From Decorospora gaudefroyi (Eukaryota; Ascomycota; Dothideomycetes; Pleosporales; Pleosporaceae): a stretch of DNA of 64,000 nt. Shown one piece after another: positions 9,985 to 20,655 of the stretch. Every line of letters starts with the position of its first letter. Within the stretch, counting starts at the first letter, position 1. A program made the position numbers and the translations under genes. The stretch is from positions 248,001-312,000 of the forward strand of contig ML975245.1 of NCBI GenBank assembly GCA_010015605.1, in the 5' to 3' direction. The notes beneath the pieces were generated by a model. It was given only the letters and a program-made list of their open reading frames with translations. It did not search any database and was not told where the DNA came from.

Positions 9985-11678
9985 GCTGGGCTTCGCTAAC
10001 TATATTCCGCTCTCAAACATACAAAGAGAAGGTTTGAGATTAGGAGTACAGAACTTCTACGGGTGTTCAGGACGGGTAGAAGTATTTGAGAGCGCACATC
10101 TCAGGCAAACTGTGAGCACTGTGACGGGTGCGTAAGCTGTCTCTTGCTTGTGACAAAGACATAGCCCCAGATCTGGACTGTAGGCTTATCGATTCTATAG
10201 TTACACCAACATGTATCCCGTTACAGATTAAATTCGTAAGATGCAGTTGCCTGGAGGCATACACCGTTGGATGGCTTTGCGGCTGAGTAGGTCATCGGCC
10301 ACACCTTTCTTTATCAGGGTAGAGACATGATGTCCATGGAAATGTCAGAATGCTAATTAATCAACACCATGTGATTGGAGACTGTACCCTTCAGCCTCTC
10401 CATGACTGCTCGTATTCACCGTTGTCGAGATATATACTAAAGCATCGTACATGTCAACCTTAACCGTGGGGCTGAAAAGGCGCCGAACAAGGCAATGACA
10501 AGCATTTGGTCCGCCGTACTGTCGCACAGCGCGTCAGCTGGCAACATCTGACTCAGCCTGTGACTTTCTCTAAGCATGTGTATGGTTCATGCCCATTATC
10601 CGTTGAACGCTCATATCTCTTTTACTCCTTCACATATGGCGGTCGCACATGGAGGAAGCGCGCTAGAACCGATTAGGTAAATCATCGGAGAGCGAGTGCA
10701 TAGGCAGGTAAGACGGCGGCCGATTGCTGATGTTCTGGAACGCCTACTCAGAAGCCCATGAGCCTAAGACGGACTAGTGAAAGAAATAAGATAATGTAAG
10801 CATTAGCAGGTTTGGTAAAAAAAGAGAAGGTCGCTTCGCAAACGTTTTAGAACGAAGAAGTTGGTGTAAGAAGTATCGATCGAAATGTGAATGGGATGCC
10901 CCTCATGTACTATTAGTACTAAGCCTATTCGGGTAGTCTGTATCATCAGGCTGCGCCTGCGATACATACCTCTATACCGTCACTACGCTACCTCAGAGAG
11001 TCCTTTCCTAAAAAACTTGATACCCTCCGTAACGCTCCACGAAACCCTAGACCAAGAACATCATAACCTCAAACCCCTACCTACCATCCCAAAAAAAGCG
11101 TATATAACAAAAGCATCAGTTGTATAACAAGTTGTATATAAAACATAGCTAATTTCCATAACTATCTAAAGGGGAAGAAAAACAGACTCTCAAATTTGAT
11201 CCTTTGATTCCATTTCACCCTCCCCTCTCCCCAGCGTGAACATAGGAAAAACTCGCCCATCCCCATTCTCCGTCCCGCAAAGAAAGCCGAGTGTAACACA
11301 AATGAATTTTTTTGTTCACCCACAACACACACAGACTCAAGAAGACAAAAAACGCCGTATATGCAAAAAGGACAAGAACAAAACCCATCAAAAGAGAAAA
11401 AGGGGAGACAGAAAAAGGGGGGAGGTGAGGATCAGACACTAAAAGTTTGTTTCCAACAAAAACAAAACAAACAAAAAGACCGCAGATAGGTCGTAGGTAG
11501 GTAGGTAGGTAGTCAAATGTACACAAAGCTGGAAAGAAAAATAAAACACACAGTCCGGAAAGTAGCTTGCATAGCTACTCTTTGTAACGCCGCTCGAAAT
11601 GCAAAGCAAAAAAAAATAACATCTTCCCCCCTAGCCCTACTCTACCCGCCCTAAAGCCATCGTTCGTAAAAAAAAACA
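9985..11678. other. 1.7-kb spacer, no gene seen
   Basis: Upstream of the dioxygenase gene and downstream of SYF1. Only short open frames with no recognisable features are present. The part from about 11090 to 11650 is A-rich on the plus strand and holds the TAGG tract at 11494-11509; it probably includes the SYF1 3' untranslated region. The portion next to 9985 must contain the oxygenase promoter. Confidence 0.6.
11494..11512. repeat. TAGG microsatellite, 4.75 units
   Basis: Four full TAGG units followed by a partial one (TAG), downstream of the SYF1 stop. It matches the tract at 3423-3438. Confidence 0.8.
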
Positions 11679-14252
11679 TCATAGATCGTCGTCGTCGAGA
11701 TCAATCGCATCGGGGTTCGCGGCGCTTTCTTCCGCAGGTTTGATGTTGCCGCCTTGGGGACCGGTGCTGGCGGCGACGAATCCTGCGGGTGCGCGAGCTT
11801 GGCGTTCGAGCGCGGCCATGGCGTCTTCACCGGCAGCGTCGGCTGCATCTTCGTCGGCGGGTGCGCCGTTGCCGTTTTGTTGGCCGCGCGCGACGGCTTG
11901 CGAGGCAATGAAGTTGACGTCGGTACTATTGTATGTTAGCTTTGACGCTTGAATGTATAACGATAATGAATAAACGTACTTGTACTGAGCCTGGACACTC
12001 CGTTTGATGCGAAGCATCTCCTTGTAGGTATCTTCGTTTCCATGTTGGACTTCGAAAGACTCCCACTTCTTCCAGAATTCTGAACTTGTTCTTGGGTCGC
12101 AGAACTGGCTGGCATGGCCGTAGATGGCTCTTGCTCGGTCGATCTCCCCCAGTCTTCGTTCCATCTCAGCGAACTTGAGACACATTTCTTTAGCTTCGCC
12201 GTCGGGCAACGCGGCGATGGCGCGCTCATAGATGGGTCGCGTGGAGGTGAGGCCGAAATTTGACGCCGATTTGGTGATGTAGAAGTTAAACATGTCGAGA
12301 CGGTCTTCGTCCGCTACAGCGCGTGTAGCTCGCTCGTAGATGCGCATTGCGTGCCTGGCTAATCCACGGTCTTCCTCCAACGCGCCGTACATGAGGTACA
12401 GCACTTTGGCGAACTTTGGCGGACAGTCTTCAACAGCTTGCTCAAACAGGTCTCGCAACCGTTCCATGCCAATCTTCCGGTCGACGGCCTTGGTCAGGTA
12501 CAGGTTCCAAATCTCGAAAGCAACAGGGTAGCTGAAGAGATCGAGTCCACGTTCGTAGACTTTGAAGCAGTCTTCAAAGTATTTGTTCTCTTCCAGAAGG
12601 TTTGCGTAGTTGACAATCGTCTGCGGTGTGGCGATACGGAGCTCAAATATTCTCTCGTAGATCTTTTTCGTCTCCTCGAGTGTGCTAACACTCTCCACAA
12701 GGTCGACATAGAAACTCCATAGCTTCCAGCTCTTGTGTACACGCTGTTGCGGTGATAGTGATTCATCAAAGTAGTCGACATTCGATCGCTTGGGCGCCTG
12801 TGTTGCTTTGGCCATGATGTCGACAGCCCTGTCAAAGTTTTCATTGCGGAGCTCCATCTCAGCCCATTCGCACCACATCTCGGCCAGCTCAGAGACGGAT
12901 TTGAATGGCACTTTGATAGCCTTCTCCATAATGACACGCGCATTTTGGAGGTCGCCGCCGGCTTCGTAGAGTTTTGCGTAGTTGGCCCAGAGTTCATGGA
13001 ACCTGCCTACAGCCTTCTTCGGGTTCATGGCGGCAATGGCGTCGGTGTAGGTCTGTACTACCTCCTTCTTGTCATCACCCCACAGCGCGACGCGTTTTTC
13101 CCACTCGATAACGTTGTGTGGATTCTGCCGTAACATGACATCGTTCAGCAGGAACGGTCTTCTTTGCATCAGCGACTCGAAGCGGACCATCCGGATGTCG
13201 AGGTCCCCGTCGGCGGCTTCATCGATTTTGCCCTTCTCGGATCGTTGAGCGGCCTCGTTGAGCTTGATGCCGATCATGGCCTCTTCGGCTTCCACGTACG
13301 TATCGAAGACGACAGAGAAGTCGCGCACAGTCATGACGGTGGTGACGCCCTCCTCGAAGACGTCGCGCGCTTTTTCGTATTCGCCTCTGTGCATCCAGTA
13401 TCGCGCCAGACCGACCCAGAGTATGCCTCGCTGGTCGGGAAACTTGACAATGCCGCTCTGTATGATCTTCTCCACATCAATGCCGCTGTCGTCGCTCGTG
13501 TCGATGTCCTTGGCGTGGTCGATGATGAGGTCGATCATCTCGGTCCAGAACTGGAAGGGGCCTTTGGCTTCCTTGCTCTTGAAGCGCGGGTTGTTGAGAA
13601 TCTCCATGTACTTCTTCACGGCCTCGGTGTACTTGCGCATGTCCTTGAGCAGCTCGATGAAGTCCTCGGCGTCCTCGGGGTGAATTTGCATGTAGCGCCG
13701 CCATATCTTCACGGCGGTTTCGCCCGACGCAGACGTGGCAAACGGTCGGTAGAGGGCCCATATGCGGTTGTGCTGCGTCAGGGGGAGGGCGCGCAATGCG
13801 CGGTCAAAGGTGCGGCGGGTGGTGGTGACGAGGGGCTGCTGCATCAAGAAGGTGAGGTACAGCTCCCATATGCGCGGCATTTTGTTGAGCAGCACGAGGG
13901 CGCGCTCAAACAGCGCGTTGACCTTGACATAGTGCGGCGCGAACTTGGCGGGGTTCTTCTTGGCCAGGTGCTTCGTCCGGAGCTCGAGGTAGAGCTTCCA
14001 GAGCTTGTACGAGCGCGGCAGGGTGGTGACGGCGCGCTCCAGCACAAAGGCCTGCTCCAAGATGCTGCCACGTGACCGCTTGAAGCTGTAGTAGTCGAGC
14101 CACGGCCTGACGCTGCCGGGGTTGCGCTGGATGTCCTGCTCGTACGCGACGTCGTGGTCGGTGACGAGGAAGAGGTCGCTCGCGGGCTCCATCTTGCGCT
14201 TGCTGGGCCGCGAGAGGCTCGCCGTCACGGTCCTGAGAAGTTCGCCGGGCAT
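11679..14252 (-). CDS. SYF1: pre-mRNA-splicing factor Syf1 (HAT/TPR repeat protein)
   Basis: Component of the Prp19-associated (NineTeen) complex that stabilises the activated spliceosome in the nucleus. Exons 14252-11980 and 11925-11679 give 839 residues, close to the usual Syf1 length. The sequence is helical half-a-TPR repeats almost throughout, with typical blocks such as DVAYEQDIQRNPGSVRPWL and FVLERAVTTLPRSYKLWKLY at the N-terminus and IYERAIAALPDGEAKEMCLK later. It ends in an acidic IDLDDDDL tail. The 54-nt intron (GTACGT..AATAG) is removed because this restores the block SVQAQYNTDVNFIASQ; it is a multiple of three without a stop, so retention would simply insert 18 residues. The start could also be the ATG at 14192, just before the conserved region; 14252 is the first in-frame ATG. 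Its promoter is shared with the V-ATPase D gene. Confidence 0.94.
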   Translation of the reverse strand: MPGELLRTVTASLSRPSKRKMEPASDLFLVTDHDVAYEQDIQRNPGSVRPWLDYYSFKRSRGSILEQAFVLERAVTTLPRSYKLWKLYLELRTKHLAKKNPAKFAPHYVKVNALFERALVLLNKMPRIWELYLTFLMQQPLVTTTRRTFDRALRALPLTQHNRIWALYRPFATSASGETAVKIWRRYMQIHPEDAEDFIELLKDMRKYTEAVKKYMEILNNPRFKSKEAKGPFQFWTEMIDLIIDHAKDIDTSDDSGIDVEKIIQSGIVKFPDQRGILWVGLARYWMHRGEYEKARDVFEEGVTTVMTVRDFSVVFDTYVEAEEAMIGIKLNEAAQRSEKGKIDEAADGDLDIRMVRFESLMQRRPFLLNDVMLRQNPHNVIEWEKRVALWGDDKKEVVQTYTDAIAAMNPKKAVGRFHELWANYAKLYEAGGDLQNARVIMEKAIKVPFKSVSELAEMWCEWAEMELRNENFDRAVDIMAKATQAPKRSNVDYFDESLSPQQRVHKSWKLWSFYVDLVESVSTLEETKKIYERIFELRIATPQTIVNYANLLEENKYFEDCFKVYERGLDLFSYPVAFEIWNLYLTKAVDRKIGMERLRDLFEQAVEDCPPKFAKVLYLMYGALEEDRGLARHAMRIYERATRAVADEDRLDMFNFYITKSASNFGLTSTRPIYERAIAALPDGEAKEMCLKFAEMERRLGEIDRARAIYGHASQFCDPRTSSEFWKKWESFEVQHGNEDTYKEMLRIKRSVQAQYKYVYSLSLYIQASKLTYNSTDVNFIASQAVARGQQNGNGAPADEDAADAAGEDAMAALERQARAPAGFVAASTGPQGGNIKPAEESAANPDAIDLDDDDL

Positions 14253-14711
14253 GATTGCGCCAGAGCCAGGGCGGCGTGTGAGGCCCGCGGTGGGCAGGAG
14301 GTCGGGGCTAACGGTGTTCGTGCAGGGCGGCGGTGGGACGGCTGTGGGAGCGTGTCGCACGTCGCAGCGGTAAAGTTCTGAGGGAAAGAGCCATCGACGA
14401 CGTCCGAGCGGTCAGCCCATCGCCCGCCCAATGAGCGCGCCGGGCCACCGGACGCCCCACTTCGCGAGTTGGAGTTGGCAGGCGCGCGCGCACGGACCTC
14501 TTGTCTCAGCATAGCTCCCCGGGCCCCGGCAGCTGGCATCGCTGCGTCACGTTTCCGGCTGCATTCACTGGTCTCCGCTGCTCTGGACTGCGAAACGCTG
14601 ACTGGCCCCCCCGAGACACCACACGACCAAGCCCATCACCGCACCATTGCCAGTGTCTACCCTCCCTTTTAGCCCCCATAGCCATCTCCACCAACTGTTC
14701 CAGCCGCACTC
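14253..14711. promoter_or_regulatory. divergent promoter, SYF1 / VMA8
   Basis: 459 bp between two outward-facing start codons. GC-rich near SYF1, then pyrimidine-rich toward VMA8 (for example near 14640-14700), a common feature of fungal promoters. I see no TATA box that I would defend. Confidence 0.55.
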
Positions 14712-15709
14712 ATGTCTGGCAGCGGGGTATGTTGCAGCTCTACTAGCTGTGCAATGCACGCACGCGGACATGTGCTTACTAACACGCCCCCTAGGCAAAA
14801 GAGGCCGTCTTCGCGACCCGGCAATCGCTGGGCTTGATGAAGAGCAAGCTCAAGGGCGCCCAGACTGGCCACGACTTGCTGAAGCGAAAGAGTGAAGCCC
14901 TGACAAAGTACGCATGCAACATTCACCACACCATCGCTGTGTACCTCTACTGACCGAATCCAGGCGCTTCCGAGGTACGACGACGTCGTCAATCTCCCCA
15001 CCACCACCCCATGTAGCTGAACCCCCTTCTAGAAATAACGCGCCGTATCGATGAGGCCAAGCGCAAGATGGGCCGCGTCATGCAGGTCGCTGCCTTCTCC
15101 CTCGCCGAAGTCACCTACGCCGTCGGCGGCGACATAGGCTACCAGATCCAGGAGTCCGCAAAGCAAGCCCGGTTCCGCGTACGCACCAAGCAGGAGAACG
15201 TCTCTGGCGTCTTCCTCCCCCAGTTCGAGAGCTACACCGTCGAGCAGAACAACGACTTCGCCTTGACGGGCTTGGGCAAGGGCGGTCAGCAGGTGCAGAG
15301 GTGTAGAGAGACATACGCAAGAGCGGTGGAGACATTAGTCGAGCTGGCTAGTCTGCAGACGGCCTTTGTTATATTGGACGAGGTTATCAAGGTGGTCAAT
15401 CGCCGTGTAAACGCCATGTGGGTATCCTCCGCTCCCAACCGTCAACCGAAACTAACGCCCAACAGTGAGCATGTCATCATCCCTCGAACCGAAAACACCA
15501 TTAAGTACATCAACTCCGAGCTGGACGAGCTAGATCGAGAAGAGTTCTACCGCCTGAAGAAGGTGTCCAACAAGAAGCAGAAAGATGCTGCTGAGGAAGA
15601 GGCTGCGAGAGTCGCAAAGAAGAAGGAAACCGAGCAAGCCGATCGAGAGGAGGCGGTCGAAAGCAAGGACTTGCTAGGCGACGAGGACAACCAGGATGTC
15701 ATCTTCTGA
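14712..15709 (+). CDS. VMA8: V-type proton ATPase subunit D (5 exons, one of 11 nt)
   Basis: Central-stalk subunit of the vacuolar H+-ATPase V1 sector, coupling ATP hydrolysis to rotation of the membrane ring. Exons 14712-14726, 14795-14907, 14964-14974, 15033-15417 and 15466-15709 give 255 residues, the normal size. The first exon codes only MSGSG. Exon 3 is an 11-nt micro-exon that, joined to its neighbours, restores KRFREITRRID. The fourth intron junction restores NAIEHVIIPRTENTIKYI, a hallmark of subunit D. Other family blocks are FATRQSLGLMKSKLKGAQ and GVFLPQFE. Long helices at both ends form the coiled-coil shaft. Introns are 68, 56, 58 and 48 nt. The C-terminal tail is charged and ends DNQDVIF. 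Identification is secure. Confidence 0.95.
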
Positions 15710-16072
15710 GCAGCCAGCAGGCGACTAGTAGGACCTGTCCGAGTATCGACCACCTCGGAAAGAGTTCTGTGGACGGAACTCGTTGTGCTCTCTACGTACC
15801 CACGGCTTACTCCGAAGATACTCGTCATGTCCGCGCTTGAATTGCTCAGCCCTGTAATAAGCTGCCACAGCCTGTTCATTCCAGCGAACGACATTGTAAG
15901 AGATCTTTTGAACTTCGCCTAACCTAGAGGGGGAATAAGTATATGCCAGAGTGAATGTGAATAGCATAGTCAGATAACCGCACATGCCCTGTGCCGGCCT
16001 GTGTCTGAATAATGTGCCAAACGAGTTACGATAAAGTCATAAAAGCATAACAATAAATCCATACGCAATAAC
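15710..16072. other. convergent 3' spacer, one doubtful small frame
   Basis: Lies between the stop codons of VMA8 and the U1A-type gene. The minus strand has an 86-codon frame at 15985-15725 with a basic, aromatic C-terminus (RPQNSFRGGRYSDRSY). It may be part of a 3' untranslated region; I cannot support it as a gene. Confidence 0.5.
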
Positions 16073-16989
16073 CTACTGCCTTTGATAGGTGACCTTCATG
16101 GGCTTGCCCTCTGCGCCAATCGGAGTGTTGGCCGTCGCTTCTTTGGCTGCAATCGCAAACTGCTCGTTTTCGAATTCGGCAAAGGCGACGGATCGGACCG
16201 ACACCAAGCGCACTTCCTTGAAGCCTTCGAAGCGCTCGAAGATGGTTGTGAGGTCATCCTCGTCGACGTCGCGAGGAATATTCTGCAAGAAGAGCGTCTT
16301 GTTCGGTCGTACGTATTCGTCGGGCACAGCGGCAGCTCCAGTTTTGGCCGCGCGAGGCTTTTCGGCCGCGACGGGGTTGGCTTGCGCCTTTGCATCCTCT
16401 TCGGCACGCTTGAAGTCTGTGGACATTAGCAGAGCGCCAAAGAGTGCAAACACGTAATTGTATACCCTTGAGCATCAGTCGCTTCCGCTTGTGGTCTTCG
16501 AACAGCTCGGGCGCTTTCCGCTTGACCGTTTCGTCGCTGTGTGTCTTCGCCCTGTGCACCTTCATCACCTTGCCGTACATCTCAAATCCGCTCATTTCCT
16601 CCACGGCTTCGAGCGTCGACTTCTCGCTATCGAAGACAATAAACGCCTGGCCCTTTCGCTTCAGGCTGCTCTTGGCTACTACATCGAGGATGGGTCCGTA
16701 GTATTGGAAGATTCGGGTCAAGGCCTGCTTCATGGTATCGATCTTGACGCGCTCCTCGAGGTTGTTGACCTAGGCCCGTCAGCAATCGCGCCACGCGGTG
16801 CAATGTGAGTGCGTTGCTGCTGCTGCGCCGTCAGGTTCCCAACTCACGTAAATTCTGCGTTTCTTAGATTAGCATCAAGGGGACCTTACCTTTTGGGCAT
16901 GATCGCACTTACGTTTCGATGGGCACGGGGTATTTGCTGGGGTCTACGAGACCGCCGCCCATTACTACGCCCTCCATTTTGTCCGCCAT
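16073..16989 (-). CDS. MUD1: U1A/U2B''-type snRNP protein with two RRMs (4 exons, one of 7 nt)
   Basis: Binds a stem-loop of a spliceosomal snRNA. The human relatives are U1A and U2B''; the two-RRM yeast relative is Mud1. Exons 16989-16913, 16854-16848, 16769-16466 and 16416-16073 give 243 residues. RRM1 starts right after the 7-nt micro-exon, reading TIYVNNLEERVKID, with RNP1-like KGQAFIVFDS. RRM2 reads KTLFLQNIPRDVDEDDLTTI with RNP1-like VAFAEFENE, and runs to the C-terminus. A charged linker (HKRKRLMLK followed by an Ala/Lys-rich stretch) joins them. Introns are 58, 78 and 49 nt. Whether this organism's protein serves U1, U2 or both cannot be decided here. It converges on VMA8 and diverges from the MFS gene. 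Confidence 0.9.
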
Positions 16990-17607
16990 CTTGAAGCGAC
17001 TGTCGTGGGCGGAGTGGATTGTTTTGGCGTGCAGTGTCGCGAAAGAGTTGAAGGTCGGAAGCTACCCTGGAATTCCAATACCATGCCAAGGCGCTAGGCG
17101 GGCACACACGTGACTGCCTATGCATTGGAAAGCGCATTTTGTATCACTCAAAATCACAAGTCAAAAAGCATTGCAAAGACGACGTGCACATGACACGAAA
17201 CTCGAATGCTCAAAGAGTGATTAAGATGACTGTGTTTTCAGTTCAGCTTGCGCGTTACTTACCTGGGTTCTTTCAGCTCGATCTCCGGCTCGATAGATAA
17301 TTATCTGCGGCATTGCATTGCCATTACCACGACACCCCTACATACCCATTATTAGAACTTCTTTGCGCGTCGCAAACTACCTAACGCCCTGAGTCTCGTC
17401 TTGCCCATTTTCGTTATCACTCCAAGATCACCACATGACTTTCCATCTCTGGTACTGACGTCAACGTGTAGTTTCGGCTCGTGCGGAAGGCTCTTTTGCT
17501 TTCGCAATTTTCAAGTGCAAATTCACTATATACTGCCTCCACGAAATTATCGCTATTGATTTTGGGATCCTACCACACCCCACTCATTGAGAAAGCCTAT
17601 CTCAACC
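16990..17607. promoter_or_regulatory. divergent promoter, U1A-type gene / MFS transporter
   Basis: 618 bp between outward-facing start codons. No gene is visible, and I recognise no specific operator. Confidence 0.5.
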
Positions 17608-19065
17608 ATGTTCAGCCGCATGGGCATCGATGGCTCACCACCACGAGGCCTTAAATGGCGCTCACATCCACTCTTCATCGTCTTTACCGTTGGTATGGGA
17701 GCATTCGTGGACCTCTTTCTCTACGGCCTGATCGTCCCCGTCCTCCCCTTCCTACTCAAGGACCGCATCAACATCCCCGACTCGCAAATCCAAAGCACGA
17801 TATCGAACCTCCTTGCCGTTTACGCGGCAGCATCATGTGCGGCATCCCCCATAGCAGGCATCCTGGCAGACACGTTCTCTTCGTCGCGGAAATTGCCCTT
17901 CCTTCTTGGACTCTTCTTACTCTTGCTTTCTACCATACTCTTCGCGCTGGGACGTAGCGTGGCGGTTTTGGCTATTGCGAGGTTCGCGCAAGGGGCGTCG
18001 GGAGGTGTGGTGTGGACTATTGGGATTGCGATCGTTATAGAGACGGTAGGACAGGAGAATCTGGGTAAGACTATGGGCACCATCTTCAGCTTTATATCGG
18101 TTGCTGGTCTGTTCTCGCCTATCGTTGGTGGAGTTTTGTACGCCAAGTCTGGGTACAAGGGTGTGTTTGGAGTCGGGATTGGACTGGTTGGCATAGACTT
18201 CATTCTGAGAGTGCTTATGGTGGAGAAGAAGATCGCACAGAGATACGCTAGCCCGCAGCTTCAGACATCGGATTCACAACCTACCGGAAACCAGGAAGAC
18301 ACCACCGAACAGACGCCCCTGCTGGCGAATAGTTCAATCACTTTTGACCGCTATCGCCTTCCCAAGCCTGGAAATCGCTTCACGCGAACCCTTCCCATAC
18401 TCATGCTGTTCCGCCACACTGGCCTCCTGACAGCTATCTGGATCGGTTTCATGCAAGCTCTCCTGCTCGGTTCATTCGACGCCACGGTACCGCTGGTCGC
18501 ATCAAAACAGTTCGGCTTCGACAGCTTGAAAGCCGGTCTCCTCTTCCTACCTCTGGGCGGTGCAGACTTCCTTCTCGGGCCAGTCTTTGGGTGGTGTGTC
18601 GATCGCTACGGCACGAAACCGGCGTCGGTTCTTGGCTTCACCTGGCTCGTAATCGCACTCGTGCTTCTGCGACTGCCGACCGAGCCGAGCATCGTCAGCA
18701 CATTGGATACTGGGCATCTTATTGCGCTCTATGTCTGCTTGTTGGCAATCAGTGGCGTGGGATTGGCGATCATCAATAGTCCTAGTATCGTCGAGGCAGG
18801 CAATGTCGTCGAGAAGTACTACAGGGCGAATGAAGATCTGTTCGATCAGGCGCCGTATGCGCAGCTGTACGGAATAAATAGTATGGTTTGGAGTGGGGGG
18901 CTGACGGTAGGTCCACTGCTGGCTGGTGCGCTGAGAGAAAAAATTGGCTATGGAAATATGAATGCTGTGCTGGCTAGTATTTGTGCATTCACGGCGATTT
19001 TGGCAGCCCTGTTTATTGGAAGAAAAGAGGAGGATATAGACAGCGGCAGTGTTGTTGAGAATTAG
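17608..19065 (+). CDS. major facilitator superfamily transporter, 12 predicted helices
   Basis: Single-exon 485-residue permease. The first in-frame ATG is at 17608; the frame is open slightly upstream but without ATG. The N-terminus reads GMGAFVDLFLYGLIVPVLPF, typical of the drug:H+ antiporter-1 / vesicular-amine-like branch. The loop between helices 2 and 3 has LADTFSSSRKLPF, a degenerate motif A. A hydrophilic central loop follows helix 6 (near residues 205-255, Gln/Thr-rich), and the second half repeats the pattern with GPVFGWCVDRYGTKPASVLG. Substrate is unknown; export of small amphipathic or cationic compounds is the family norm. Nothing nearby suggests a metabolite cluster. Confidence 0.9.
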   Translation: MFSRMGIDGSPPRGLKWRSHPLFIVFTVGMGAFVDLFLYGLIVPVLPFLLKDRINIPDSQIQSTISNLLAVYAAASCAASPIAGILADTFSSSRKLPFLLGLFLLLLSTILFALGRSVAVLAIARFAQGASGGVVWTIGIAIVIETVGQENLGKTMGTIFSFISVAGLFSPIVGGVLYAKSGYKGVFGVGIGLVGIDFILRVLMVEKKIAQRYASPQLQTSDSQPTGNQEDTTEQTPLLANSSITFDRYRLPKPGNRFTRTLPILMLFRHTGLLTAIWIGFMQALLLGSFDATVPLVASKQFGFDSLKAGLLFLPLGGADFLLGPVFGWCVDRYGTKPASVLGFTWLVIALVLLRLPTEPSIVSTLDTGHLIALYVCLLAISGVGLAIINSPSIVEAGNVVEKYYRANEDLFDQAPYAQLYGINSMVWSGGLTVGPLLAGALREKIGYGNMNAVLASICAFTAILAALFIGRKEEDIDSGSVVEN

Positions 19066-19540
19066 ATGCGAGGCGACGCTATCAACTGGCCAGTTTAGTT
19101 TCATCGGAGAGGATTGTTTATCGCTAAGATATCATGTAGATATATACTCAGCGACTTTGGAAACATGACTCTCCTGATTTGCTGAGAAGCTCTACTAAGC
19201 TTGTGCTCTCCTCTTCTCTCGATTGTTTCCTCAGCAGAGTATTCACTCTTGTCTCTCCTTTTCTGGATCCGTCGTAATCAGCAAAGCCACCCCTAAGCAT
19301 ATTTTTAACCTAGATAAAGACGCGCTGTAGACTGCTTTCAGCCTTGCTGCTATAGCTCTGTCTAAACACCCTCACTTCACCACGTCGACAAAAGTCTCGG
19401 CGTACATGTCCGGTACTCACCTTTGAATGCTGCAGAGGCTCAATGTAGTTAAAGTAGAGGACGTTGATGGTCAAGCAACAAGATCGAAAGTCGGCACGTC
19501 CAATCCAATCTGCTGGCATGAACAAATCGGCATTATATAT
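19066..19540. other. convergent 3' spacer, nothing seen
   Basis: 475 bp between the stops of the MFS gene and FAD1; only short frames. Pyrimidine-rich stretches near 19200-19260. Confidence 0.55.
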
Positions 19541-20593
19541 CTACCTATCTCTGCCTAGTCTTTCTTCGTAGTCGTCTACCAACTCGTACGCTGGTCTAAA
19601 CTTGGATTTTAGTGTCCCATTAGTGTCACAGGTTTGCGGTGCGTGTGGTGGCGATGGCTGGCGGACGAGTTTTGGGTTTGGATGCGTGTCGGTTGTTCCG
19701 CCTAATGAAGTATATCCAAGATCGTACAGCGAGCAGTATGGTATGTTGAGGAAGCGTATAAACTGGGTTATGTTAGTACCCGGGAATGCAGTCCACGGTC
19801 GTCCCACTTACAGTCCAGATGTCTACATAGTGCCAGTCTATTACGGGGTGTATGCGTACGAATGCGGGCCAACCTGAGTCGGTTGGGTCGAAATGCTTCA
19901 GGTGCTCCCCATGCGGATCCGTCCGCCGCGTGCCCACCAATATCGCCTTCACCAACGGCGTGTCTTTGAGATAGTCGGCGAAGGCAGCCTTCATCGGTTT
20001 CGCGTATTCCAGGAGGGCGAGGGAATAGATTTTGCTACTTCTGACAACAAACTCCTCGACCTCTGGGAAGGGATGTGCGTCCTGGATGTAGACGCATTGT
20101 ACGGCGGTTTCGATGTTGGATGAGGGATTCGGGATCTGGGCTAGCCCCTTCTTATGCAAGGCACAGAGGTATAGAATCAGCAGCACCAGACAGTCTTTCC
20201 CGCCATTGTACGATAGCGAGAGCTCCGGTAGTCTATGGTAGCGGTCAGCGTTGCTCCTTCCACATGAGGCCCCACACGGTCCATGACCGACCTGTACTGC
20301 TCCAACGCCTCCCCAATGACGTCCAGCGATATCCGCGTCTGCGCTTGCACGTTCCTGATGCGGTCCGAAACATTCTTCGCGTCCAGGAATGTGCGTATGC
20401 GGTCGTGGATGCGCGCGCACAGCTCGGGGAACGGCAGCGGGGTATCCGTGACAAGAGGATCTGAAAATCCAGAGGCAGTGTTCATTGCAAGAGCGGCGCC
20501 AAGCTCGACATGAGATGCAGAGGAGAGCTGTGACGGAGGGGTATAAGGGTCGGCGATTGGTCGCACGGCGGAGTGTTTCAAGACATGTTGCAT
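19541..20593 (-). CDS. FAD1: FAD synthase (FMN adenylyltransferase)
   Basis: Converts FMN and ATP to FAD in the cytosol. Exons 20593-20292, 20232-19812 and 19762-19541 give 314 residues, about the size of yeast Fad1. The PAPS-reductase-like fold is shown by the PP-loop SLSYNGGKDC, restored exactly at the first junction, then YIQDAHPFPEVEEF, GTRRTDPHGEHL and SGWPAFVRIHPVIDW. The second junction restores DIWTFIRFLNIPYCSLYDLG, followed by GYTSLGGTTDTHPNP. Introns are 59 and 49 nt; the second has a strong TACTAACA branch. The first 35 or so residues are not conserved, so the ATG at 20485 is an alternative start. It shares a promoter with the sulfite reductase gene. Confidence 0.94.
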
Positions 20594-20655
20594 GTGTTGG
20601 CCGTACCAGGAGGGCGAACAGGCGGAGGTGGCAGGAGGTGATCACCGCTTATCGA

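Noticed and set aside
10891..11127. 78-codon plus-strand frame in the spacer
   Set aside because: Low-complexity composition, no homologue-like motifs, A-rich surroundings.
13164..14075. 303-codon plus-strand open frame
   Set aside because: Antisense to SYF1; composition mirrors the HAT-repeat codons.
15725..15985. 86-codon minus-strand frame between VMA8 and the U1A-type gene
   Set aside because: Reads plausibly in its second half but overlaps probable 3' untranslated sequence and has no recognised family; too weak to call.
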